Program-made: the position numbers and the translations under genes
From: Flavobacteriales bacterium
Lineage (GTDB): Bacteria > Bacteroidota > Bacteroidia > Flavobacteriales > Flavobacteriaceae
Reading direction: 5' to 3'
Length of the DNA stretch: 13,649 bases
Assembly: GCA_027033875.1 (NCBI GenBank)
Contig: JALVKK010000123.1
Location: 1 to 13,649 of the forward strand
In this document: positions 1 through 7,243 of the stretch, one piece after another
Layout of the letters: every line of letters starts with the position of its first letter
Position numbering within the stretch: position 1 is the first letter of the stretch
The notes under the pieces: generated by a model
Databases searched by the model: none
Seen by the model: the letters and a program-made list of their open reading frames with translations, nothing else
Told to the model about the DNA's origin: nothing

Positions 1-407
1 CGGCATTTATAGGTGAAAGTTTGACCGGACTTAAAGATATACCGCCGGTTTTTATCTTGTTGATTATTGTGACGACCATTACATTTTTGACCGAGTTAAC
101 TTCCAATACAGCTACAGTTGAAACTTTTTTGCCTATTCTGGCGGCTTTGGCTGTTGCCATTCAGATTAATCCTTTGTTTTTGATGGTGCCTGCAACTATT
201 GCAGCTTCTTTTGCTTTTATGTTACCGGTAGCAACACCACCTAATGCTATTGTTTTTGGGACTAACCGGCTTAAAATACAAGATATGGTAAAGACCGGAT
301 TTTGGTTGAATTTAATTGGTATTACCGTTTTGACTTTAGTTGCTTATTTTTATATGACCTGGGTATTTGAGATTGATTTAAACCAATTGCCGGACTGGGT
401 ACAATAA
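1..407 (+). CDS. DASS/SLC13 family sodium-coupled anion symporter, C-terminal part (5' end outside window)
   Basis: The frame is open from base 3 with no start in view, so about 134 C-terminal residues of a protein that usually has 450-500 are present. The fragment contains the motif TELTSNTAT followed by a hydrophobic segment and then LPVATPPNAIVFGTNR. In the DASS (SLC13) family the SNT motif and the following Pro-rich loop form part of one sodium- and substrate-binding site, so the match is characteristic. Three hydrophobic segments are visible, and the protein ends soon after the last one, as is usual. Family members import dicarboxylates, citrate, sulfate or phosphate with Na+ across the inner membrane; the substrate cannot be chosen from this end alone. 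It converges with the barrel gene at 457-1101. A TTG at 21 is only an internal codon, not the start. Confidence 0.85.
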   Translation, partial: AFIGESLTGLKDIPPVFILLIIVTTITFLTELTSNTATVETFLPILAALAVAIQINPLFLMVPATIAASFAFMLPVATPPNAIVFGTNRLKIQDMVKTGFWLNLIGITVLTLVAYFYMTWVFEIDLNQLPDWVQ

Positions 408-432
408 AAAACCGCCCGAAAACCGGACGGCT
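405..432 (-). terminator. Rho-independent terminator for the OM barrel gene
   Basis: On the minus strand the transcript reads a GC-rich stem, CCGTCCG at 430-424 pairing with CGGGCGG at 418-412 (one G-U pair), a five-base loop, then a run of six U from 411 to 406. It lies 26 bases beyond the stop of the gene at 457-1101. On the plus strand the same stem has a C-A mismatch and no U run, so it is a poorer terminator for the transporter gene. Confidence 0.8.
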
Positions 433-456
433 TGTAAAACTTTATAGGTTTTATTA

Positions 457-1101
457 TTAGTTGAAATAATAGCCAACGCCAAATTTGATACCGCTGTTTT
501 TAAAATCAGAATATTTTGCAGAATCCGGATCATATTCTAATCCACTCAAGCCCATATAGTATCTAATATCAAAGAATAAACCGCTTTCCATTTTGTAACT
601 GCCACCAATATTTAAACCAAAATCATTTGTTTTAATTTCCTTTTCTCTTATAAGGTCATCAGTATCGGAATAATCACCTTGCACAATAGAATCTGTAGCG
701 GAGGTTAAGAAACTTAATTGCGGTCCGGCATTAATGCTGATGTTTTCGTTGATATAGTATTTAAGCATAACAGGAATTTGGAGATAAGATAAGGAATATG
801 TTTCTGTCCAATATCCATCCATGTCTTTACCTTCCCAACGATTACCTGCTCCGGCATAATTTATTTCAGGAGCTATGGCAATTTGATCATTAAACATATA
901 TTCAGCAAATGCACCAATTTCAAAATTAAATTTACCTTTAGATTCATTGTTATATTCATCTTCCCAGTCGCTATCACCATCGACGTCTATATACTTAATT
1001 TTAGTAAAACTTCCTGCCATTCTGGCCCCAAAGTGCATTTCTTGCGCTTTTAAACTAATCATTCCTAAGAATAATACTGCAATAAATAATGTTTTTTTCA
1101 T
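457..1101 (-). CDS. PorT-like outer-membrane beta-barrel protein
   Basis: The 214-residue product begins with a clear signal peptide (Lys-Lys then a hydrophobic core, cleavage likely after KAQ near residue 20). The mature part alternates polar and aromatic residues in short strands separated by Gly, Asn and Asp turns, for example FNFEIGAFAEYMF and LQIPVMLKYYINENISINAGPQ. The last strand ends in GVGYYFN, with aromatic residues near the C-terminus as expected for barrel assembly. This pattern fits the small outer-membrane barrel family common in Bacteroidota (OMP_b-brl_2, PorT-like), probably eight strands. The role is unknown; many members are structural or associated with secretion. An acidic loop (DVDGDSDWEDEYNNE) near residues 38-53 is probably extracellular. 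The gene is monocistronic, with its own terminator downstream and the susCD terminator upstream. Confidence 0.8.
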   Translation of the reverse strand: MKKTLFIAVLFLGMISLKAQEMHFGARMAGSFTKIKYIDVDGDSDWEDEYNNESKGKFNFEIGAFAEYMFNDQIAIAPEINYAGAGNRWEGKDMDGYWTETYSLSYLQIPVMLKYYINENISINAGPQLSFLTSATDSIVQGDYSDTDDLIREKEIKTNDFGLNIGGSYKMESGLFFDIRYYMGLSGLEYDPDSAKYSDFKNSGIKFGVGYYFN

Positions 1102-1175
1102 AAGACTTATTTTATTTTAATTTATACCTACTTCAATTTTTATAGTCCTTGTTCGGCTTATTCCGGACTTTAGGA

Positions 1176-1183
1176 CAAAAATA
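1176..1183 (-). promoter_or_regulatory. Candidate -7 box (TATTTTTG) for the OM barrel gene
   Basis: The minus-strand sequence TATTTTTG is an exact match to the Bacteroidota -7 element TAnnTTTG, 74 bases before the start codon at 1101. The nearest upstream TTG (1213-1211) is separated by 27 bases, longer than the usual roughly 20. A tract of ten T (1210-1201) lies in that spacer. A short inverted repeat (agtcc at 1144-1148, ggact at 1165-1169) would fall in the 5' untranslated region. Confidence 0.4.
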
Positions 1184-1266
1184 AATCTATTGATATAAAG
1201 AAAAAAAAAACAATGAAAATGATATTTAAATGGGGGGTATAATACAAAAAACCGGTGAAATTGTAT

Positions 1267-1302
1267 AAAAAAACAACCGGCTCTTTACAGAAACCGGTTG
1301 TT
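1267..1302 (-). terminator. Rho-independent terminator of the susCD operon
   Basis: On the minus strand AACAACCGG (1302-1294) pairs perfectly with CCGGTTGTT (1280-1272) around a 13-base loop, and the stem runs into seven U (1273-1267). It begins about 20 bases after the susD stop codon, so it ends the susC-susD transcript. Confidence 0.85.
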
Positions 1303-1323
1303 ATTGTTATAAAGTTTAAATTA

Positions 1324-2778
1324 TTATTGGTATAAGGGTAGCGGTTCGTTAATATCGACTAATCCGGGGAAGTTATCATTGGCATCTTGTTCAACTTGCG
1401 GATAAATAAAACGCAAAGGTTGACCGGAATAAAGCGGTTGATTATAGTTAGGACTATCACTATCCACTTCATAATGCAATCTGAAATACTGCGGTACCAA
1501 AGGATCGTTAAAACTTCTTTCAAAATCCACATAGGCTTCATAATCACCGATAAAGAACACATAACGTTCTTCAAAAATTTCTCTAAAGAAAGCTTTAACA
1601 GGATCAATATTATCTTCATTTTCCATACCTCCGGCATTAAAGTCTGCCGGGACATAAGGATCAAATTTTCCGACAGGATAACCACCGTGATATTCACCAC
1701 TTGCTAAAAGGTCTCTATAAGTATTATAATGTATCAAAGCATTGGCAATGCCTGTAGCGTCAGGACTGATGCGTAATTCAGCTTCTGTTTGAATCAAAAG
1801 CATTTCACCGTAAGTAACCATTGGCATATCGCCGAAGAATTTTCCAATTGTATTTGTAGAACCGGTATCGTTAAGATTTTCCGAACTATAATTATAAGCT
1901 TTTCGGTTATCGGAAGTTTTGTCATTATATCTCTCACCATTATTTCCAAACAAATTCAAATTTGCATAAGCTTCACTGGCATCAAAATCACCTGCTCTTC
2001 GAATTAAAAATTGTTTTGTCGGATTCCATTTAGAAAAAGGCACGTCATTATAACTCTCATACTTGGCATACAAATCGTCATTAACACTTGCCGGACCTTG
2101 AGCTGCTTCATTTAATGCTTCTTGATATTGTTTAGTATGTAAATAAAATTTTGCTTTAAGACCGTGCGCAATTTTTATCCAGTTAAAAACATTCCCATCA
2201 AAATAATAATCGCGTTGGGCATCGATTATGCCGTTTCCGGTACTTAAATCGTCTATAGCTTCATCCAAAAGGTTTTGCACTTGTTCCAATACATCTTCTT
2301 GCGATTCATAAGCAGGGTCCGGATATTGGTCAAAATTATTAACTTGTGAAAAAGGAACATCTCCCCACAACGAAGCCAATTGTCCGCCTGCCCAAGCTTT
2401 AAACAATTTACCGAGACCTCTCATAACAATATTGTCATTATCATCCGATTTATTAATCACGATATCGGCATGTGCCATGGTTAAATAACCGGCATTCCAA
2501 GAATTGTTAAAATCCGTACCGGAAGCATTGTTCCAATTATCTAACGTTGCGTATTGTCTAGCGGCACCGGTTGCTTGATTTAACCACATCATAGCCATAC
2601 GCATACCATCTCCTTTTTGAAAGAATTGGTTTTCGAGCATCGTAGCCGTCAGTTCTTGTTCGGCAACGGAGAAATCAACTCCATTGGGATCTTTTTCATA
2701 ACCCTCAACGAATTTTTTACAAGAAGAAAAAAGCCCGAGGATAATTAATATCAAAATAAATTTATAATAAGTTTTCAT
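1324..2778 (-). CDS. SusD/RagB-family nutrient-binding surface lipoprotein
   Basis: The 484-residue product has a type II signal peptide with lipobox LFSSC, placing the lipidated cysteine at residue 20. The mature protein has the features of the SusD/RagB family (closest in style to SusD-like_2): an N-terminal region rich in Trp, Asn and Gln helices (MAMMWLNQATGAARQY), a TPR-like core (VFNWIKIAHGLKAKFYLHTK, about 190-215) and a C-terminal part with MVTYGEMLLIQTEAELR (about 325) and FREIFEERYVFF. SusD proteins form a lid on the SusC transporter and capture oligosaccharides or peptides outside the cell. The gene starts 11 bases after the susC stop, so the two are cotranscribed, and a strong terminator follows. 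The length is normal. No enzyme gene next to it reveals the ligand. Confidence 0.93.
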   Translation of the reverse strand: MKTYYKFILILIILGLFSSCKKFVEGYEKDPNGVDFSVAEQELTATMLENQFFQKGDGMRMAMMWLNQATGAARQYATLDNWNNASGTDFNNSWNAGYLTMAHADIVINKSDDNDNIVMRGLGKLFKAWAGGQLASLWGDVPFSQVNNFDQYPDPAYESQEDVLEQVQNLLDEAIDDLSTGNGIIDAQRDYYFDGNVFNWIKIAHGLKAKFYLHTKQYQEALNEAAQGPASVNDDLYAKYESYNDVPFSKWNPTKQFLIRRAGDFDASEAYANLNLFGNNGERYNDKTSDNRKAYNYSSENLNDTGSTNTIGKFFGDMPMVTYGEMLLIQTEAELRISPDATGIANALIHYNTYRDLLASGEYHGGYPVGKFDPYVPADFNAGGMENEDNIDPVKAFFREIFEERYVFFIGDYEAYVDFERSFNDPLVPQYFRLHYEVDSDSPNYNQPLYSGQPLRFIYPQVEQDANDNFPGLVDINEPLPLYQ

Positions 2779-2789
2779 AATATTTTATT

Positions 2790-5700
2790 TTAAAAAGTAA
2801 TGCTTGTTTTAAAGATAATAGATTTAGTAGTCGGGTGGTTAAAATATTGCAAGCCACGTCCTCTACTGGAACCGGATAAGTTACTTTCCGGATCTATATT
2901 CCAAGATTTGTCTTTGGTCCATAAGTACAAATTGCGTCCGGTAATACCAAAATATATGGATTTAATTTTATCAGTACCTAATATTTTACCATTAAAGGTA
3001 TAACCGGCTGAAACTTCGCGTAATTTAACCCAGGTAGCGTCTCTGAAAAATTGGGAGCCGACAGGCCCGAACCCACTTCCTAATCCTTCTGCATACCATT
3101 TTTCATCCAGCAAAACGGTTCCTTGCCCAAAATCGGTAAGATTGCCTCTGACCGTGTAAGAACCATCCGGATTTGGATGAGCATAAGATAATTGATCTAT
3201 ACTTGTTCCGTCATAATTGACAATTGTAGCGGCATCAGCGGCCGAAACGGTAACTTCATTGGCAGTCTCCAAAGTTCGACCGAAATAAGTCAAAGCGCCG
3301 TAAGTTCCGTACCAAGATTGTCCGCCAAAGGAACCATCCGTCAATATTCTCAAACTAAAATTTTTGTAGCGGAAATTGGTATAAAAACTGGCTTTAAAAT
3401 CAGGATTAGGATCGCCAAATAAGGTATCTTTTTTTGCAGCCATAGGAAATTTGGGATGTTGAGGATCATAAACATAATTCCCGTTTTTGTCTCTCATAAA
3501 ATCACCTGTACGTAAAATACCGTATCCATGATTTTCGGCTACACCGGACGACGTTGAAATAAATCCGTCCAAATATATATAATCACTTCCTTTTAATTTG
3601 GTTACCGTATTTTTATTTTGCGTATAAGTTCCGCCTATCGTTAATCCGAGATCGTTTTTATTGATGATTTTATAACTGGCTTCCAATTCAAACCCTCTAT
3701 TGGTCATAGCGGCGACATTACCCCATTTGTACGTAAATCCGGTAGCAGCCGGTATTTTTTCATACAAAATTAAATCATCGGATTTACTGTCGTAATAAGA
3801 AGCATTTAATCTTAATCGATTCTTAAACATTTTGATATCGGCACCTACTTCATACTCGGTAGTGATTTCGGGTTTTATATCCTTATTTCCTTTTAAATAA
3901 CTACGCCAAAAAGCTCCGTCATAAGTAGAAGCACTCCAATATGAACCGTATCCGTCTCCGTCAGCAGCAGGTCTGTAGTAAGTGTCCAATAGATATGAGC
4001 CGGGTTCATTACCGACTTTGGACCAACTGGCACGTAAAGTTAATTGATTTAATAAATCATTGTTACTATTTTTGAAATAATCCAAATTATGCAAATCAAA
4101 TGCAAAAGAAACGGAAGGATAGCTGATTAAGCCGTAATAAGCCGACGAACGTTCGACACGTCCCGTTAAAGTCAAATACATCAAATCTTGATAAGTAAAA
4201 GTAGCTGTTCCGTAACCTGAATTTTTTCTTTTGACGGAAGTTCCAAAACCGGGATATTTATTTTCATCTACGGCATTTCCGGCAGTAGGAGTCCCTGTCG
4301 GTAAAATAAAATCTGTATAATATGACGAATTATAATCAGCTTCACTATGAAAAATATTATAGCCCAATAATATATCGGCAGTGATTTTATCCGTAATTTG
4401 TTTATTAATTTGAGCAATTAAATCACCGCTTATTTGCAAATAATCATATATATACGTTGAATAGCTCCCTCTAGGTGACTCAGCGCTGTTAACCGGCATG
4501 TACTCATCGGCTTTTTCGGTTGCATAATCGACTCCGGCTTTGGCTGTTAATTTCAACCATTCAAAAGTTTGATGACTAAAATTAGCCCCGGAAATCAAGT
4601 GATTGGAGTAATACGGATTTTTTTGTTCGTTAACCGTAAATAACGGATTATTGTAACCGGCACTTTTTGTGCCTTCTCCTTTGTATTCTGTTCCGATAGG
4701 TTTTCTATAACTTCTATGACTGAAATAACTAACCCCTTCGGAACTAACATGTCTTTCACCAAAATAACCGGAATTGTCAAAATCTGCAGGTGTTCTGTAA
4801 AGACCTAATAATAAACCGGCTAAATTAGAACCTTTTTGAATGGCATTTTGCTTGGTATTACTGTATTGAACATTCGTATTAATTGTCAATTTTTGATTTG
4901 GTTTTATTATCGAATTATAATTCAAACCGATTTTTTTGAAAAAACTCTGCGCAAAAATACCTTTTTGATTTAGATGACTGAACCCTAAGTAGTAGCGCGC
5001 TTTATCGGTAGCTGTAGAAACTTGCACGGCATTTCTAAGGGTATTACCTGTACCGATTACGGCATCGTAATTTTTTTGATTAAATGTTTCTTTGGAATTT
5101 TTCTGATAAATATGACCCCATTTTTTTCCATCTTGATCAACAAAGTAGTAATCCGGATTTGAAGAATCAAGTGACGTATTATCCGGTTCTCCGCTTCTAT
5201 CAGCTATTTTATCACCCCATGAGCCGGAGTCTTTAAAAAAATTCGTTGTATAAACACCGTTTTTACCCTGTCCGTATTTTTCTTGTAACGGGAATTTGGT
5301 CAAAGGATTATCTATACTAAAAGAACTATTGACAGTTATATTAAATTTTCCTTTTCCGGCTTTTTTGCCTTTTTTGGTAGTAATCAATATAACACCGTTG
5401 GCTCCTTTTGAACCCCAAATGGCAGCAGCCGAACCACCTTTTAAGATTTTAATACTTTCAATATTATTCGGGTCAATATCGGCAATTTTGGAAGGGCGTT
5501 CCACACCGGCTACACCACTACCGTAAATATCATCAACCACCGGAATACCATCGACCACAAACAAAGGTTTGTTGCTCAACAAAATAGATTTTGGTCCACG
5601 AATGGTAATATTGGTGGAAGCTCCGGGATCTCCGGAAGACAAATTAATATTTACTCCGGATACTTTACCCGATAAGGCAGCAACCGGATCGCTTTCACCG

Positions 5701-6107
5701 GAAGATAAAAGTGCCTTGGCTTTTACGTTGGAAATAGCAATGGCTTTTTGACTTGCTTTTTTTACCTCAATACCCAACGCATTGATAGTAACGGCTTTTA
5801 ACATTTCTTTTTCTTCTTGAAGTGATACGTTGATAATACTGTTATTACCAACTTTTTTTGAAACGCTTTGATAGCCCAAAAAGCTAAAAACCAATGTTTG
5901 TCCCGGTTCGGCTTTGATAGTATATTTTCCATCAAAATCCGTTGAAGCACCGGCATTCGTACCTTTTATCAAAACATTAACTCCGGGAAGCGGGTCTCCC
6001 GAACCTGCTTCTTTTACAACACCGGTGATAGTTTTAACTTGCGCAAAACTAATTTGTATTGCTAACGTTAATAGAAACGTTAATAATAAATAGATTTTTT
6101 TTTTCAT
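2790..6107 (-). CDS. SusC/RagA-family TonB-dependent outer-membrane transporter
   Basis: Counting from the ATG at 6107 the protein has 1105 residues. It has a signal peptide (MKKKIYLLLTFLLTLAIQ, cleavage near SFA-Q at 22), a carboxypeptidase-regulatory-like beta-sandwich (about 27-98, with GVNVLIKGTNAG and FDGKYTI) and a plug domain (about 115-246, with LFVVDGIP at 182-189 and GANGVILITTKKGK). A long TonB-dependent barrel follows, ending in the aromatic residue of KTSITF. These features are diagnostic of SusC/RagA. It imports a ligand held by the SusD partner, powered by TonB. The frame stays open 22 codons further upstream (to 6173), but that extension lacks signal-peptide character and would bury the palindrome at 6133-6150, so I chose 6107. 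Codons 2-5 are a run of ten A. The ligand (glycan, peptide or other) cannot be inferred. Confidence 0.95.
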   Translation of the reverse strand: MKKKIYLLLTFLLTLAIQISFAQVKTITGVVKEAGSGDPLPGVNVLIKGTNAGASTDFDGKYTIKAEPGQTLVFSFLGYQSVSKKVGNNSIINVSLQEEKEMLKAVTINALGIEVKKASQKAIAISNVKAKALLSSGESDPVAALSGKVSGVNINLSSGDPGASTNITIRGPKSILLSNKPLFVVDGIPVVDDIYGSGVAGVERPSKIADIDPNNIESIKILKGGSAAAIWGSKGANGVILITTKKGKKAGKGKFNITVNSSFSIDNPLTKFPLQEKYGQGKNGVYTTNFFKDSGSWGDKIADRSGEPDNTSLDSSNPDYYFVDQDGKKWGHIYQKNSKETFNQKNYDAVIGTGNTLRNAVQVSTATDKARYYLGFSHLNQKGIFAQSFFKKIGLNYNSIIKPNQKLTINTNVQYSNTKQNAIQKGSNLAGLLLGLYRTPADFDNSGYFGERHVSSEGVSYFSHRSYRKPIGTEYKGEGTKSAGYNNPLFTVNEQKNPYYSNHLISGANFSHQTFEWLKLTAKAGVDYATEKADEYMPVNSAESPRGSYSTYIYDYLQISGDLIAQINKQITDKITADILLGYNIFHSEADYNSSYYTDFILPTGTPTAGNAVDENKYPGFGTSVKRKNSGYGTATFTYQDLMYLTLTGRVERSSAYYGLISYPSVSFAFDLHNLDYFKNSNNDLLNQLTLRASWSKVGNEPGSYLLDTYYRPAADGDGYGSYWSASTYDGAFWRSYLKGNKDIKPEITTEYEVGADIKMFKNRLRLNASYYDSKSDDLILYEKIPAATGFTYKWGNVAAMTNRGFELEASYKIINKNDLGLTIGGTYTQNKNTVTKLKGSDYIYLDGFISTSSGVAENHGYGILRTGDFMRDKNGNYVYDPQHPKFPMAAKKDTLFGDPNPDFKASFYTNFRYKNFSLRILTDGSFGGQSWYGTYGALTYFGRTLETANEVTVSAADAATIVNYDGTSIDQLSYAHPNPDGSYTVRGNLTDFGQGTVLLDEKWYAEGLGSGFGPVGSQFFRDATWVKLREVSAGYTFNGKILGTDKIKSIYFGITGRNLYLWTKDKSWNIDPESNLSGSSRGRGLQYFNHPTTKSIIFKTSITF
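6095..6104 (-). repeat. Ten-base poly(A) tract immediately after the susC start codon
   Basis: Directly after the ATG the coding strand reads ten A in a row (codons Lys-Lys-Lys and the first base of Ile). A change of one base would frameshift susC at codon 5. Tracts of exactly ten also occur at 6209-6218 (in the susC upstream region) and 1201-1210 (upstream of the OM barrel gene). Confidence 0.8.
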
Positions 6108-6132
6108 TATTGTATAAATTTTCTTGTTTGTC

Positions 6133-6150
6133 ATTTGCAAATATGCAAAT
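6133..6150. promoter_or_regulatory. 18-base palindrome upstream of susC
   Basis: ATTTGCA (6133-6139) and TGCAAAT (6144-6150) form a perfect 7+7 inverted repeat around AATA, 25 bases before the susC start. It overlaps the best, imperfect, minus-strand -7 candidates (TTTATTTG and CATATTTG). It could be an operator for a dimeric regulator or a small hairpin in the leader; the sequence does not decide. No exact TAnnTTTG is present before susC, and no obvious terminator separates it from the gene at 6266-7243, so some read-through from that operon is possible. Confidence 0.45.
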
Positions 6151-6265
6151 AAATAATTTAATATCCATAACATTCAAGACGTTTTTTCAGCATAAAAGAA
6201 ATGTTTTATTTTTTTTTTAAATATTTATGCAATCTTTAAAAAATTATATTAATTTCAATAAAACA

Positions 6266-7243
6266 TTATGTAATTAACAAATTGCAACCCCGCACATCCG
6301 AATGATCAAAACGACCGAGTATTTCGAATCCGATTGAATCGGTTTGTTTGCCTAAATCTTGCGTAGCAATGAATGCGCAAGAATAAATATTGGCTAAATC
6401 AATGATGTTAATACCACCGGTTTTGCCTTCTGAAAGATAAGTGAAGGGATCTTCAGTATCTCGAAATAATAATTTTTGCCAAGGTGGCGACATAAAAATA
6501 CCATTTCCTTTTGAATAAGATTGACTCAACAATTCGGTCATACCGTATTCAGAATGAATATCAGTAACACCAAAACCTTTTTTTAAATATTCATGTAGTT
6601 CTTCACGAAGCATTTCTTTGCGACGTCCTTTCATACCGCCCGTTTCCATAATAATGGTATGTTTTAATTCAAATGTATTGTTTTGTATCAAATCCAAAAG
6701 AGCATAAGATACTCCGACGAGAAATACCGGTTCGCCTTGTTTATCCAATTCATTTATTATTTTCGGAAATTTATCATCATTGAGATAAAATCCGCTGAAA
6801 GGTTTACCTGATAAACGGATTAAATTATCAACCATATAAACAAGAGACGAATGCCCTTGTTCGAGATAAGACGGAAGTAGTGCTAAAATTGTATATTGCC
6901 TGACATCACCGTAAAAATACTGAAATGCACGGATAAAACTCTCTCTGTAAAGTTGTAAATTTTTGACATAATGCCGGCTTCGTTGCATACCGGTTGTGCC
7001 GCTGCTTAAAAAAACGCTATCGAATGGGGGCGAGACACTTATTACTTCGTAAGTTTTAAAAAATTCAATAGGTAAAAAAGGAATATCCGTTAATATTTCG
7101 ACTTGATTAATATCTGTTTTTAAATAATCAATAAATCTTTTGTAAACCGGATTGTTACGCGCTTGAAATTTGAACAAATCCAAAGCAATTTTTTCAAAAT
7201 CCGAATCATTTTGGATATCAAAAATCGGAAATTTATTTAACAT
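6266..7243 (-). CDS. LuxE-like acyl-protein synthetase/acyltransferase (ANL-related)
   Basis: The 325-residue product has the ordered motifs of LuxE-type proteins, which are short relatives of adenylate-forming ANL enzymes: SSGTTG phosphate loop (80-85), METGGMKGRR (199-208), EYGMTE (232-237), TQDLG (294-298) and a final GRFDHSDVRGCN (310-321). The large mobile C-terminal domain of full ANL ligases is absent, as in LuxE. In bacterial luciferase systems LuxE activates a fatty acid with ATP and carries it as a thioester on a cysteine close to the C-terminus; Cys320, six residues from the end, is a candidate equivalent by position. No luxC, luxD or luxAB is nearby, so a light-producing role is not supported. 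It is probably cytosolic. Its start overlaps the end of the S41 peptidase gene by 11 bases, indicating coupling. The substrate and acceptor are unknown. Confidence 0.82.
   Translation of the reverse strand: MLNKFPIFDIQNDSDFEKIALDLFKFQARNNPVYKRFIDYLKTDINQVEILTDIPFLPIEFFKTYEVISVSPPFDSVFLSSGTTGMQRSRHYVKNLQLYRESFIRAFQYFYGDVRQYTILALLPSYLEQGHSSLVYMVDNLIRLSGKPFSGFYLNDDKFPKIINELDKQGEPVFLVGVSYALLDLIQNNTFELKHTIIMETGGMKGRRKEMLREELHEYLKKGFGVTDIHSEYGMTELLSQSYSKGNGIFMSPPWQKLLFRDTEDPFTYLSEGKTGGINIIDLANIYSCAFIATQDLGKQTDSIGFEILGRFDHSDVRGCNLLIT

Noticed and set aside
1359..2007. Additional open frames within susD on both strands, and similar ones inside susC, the S41 gene, the propeller gene and the UPF0104 gene
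   Set aside because: They lie wholly inside well-supported genes, have low-complexity translations and match no family; they are shadow frames.
6108..6173. 22-codon N-terminal extension of SusC
   Set aside because: It places a charged, non-signal segment before a perfect signal peptide and covers the upstream palindrome; the start at 6107 fits the family.
6200..6267. 11-base inverted repeat aatgttttatt / aataaaacatt around the 3' end of the LuxE-like gene
   Set aside because: The loop would be 46 bases, the stem is nearly all A/T, and no U run follows, so it is not a convincing terminator.
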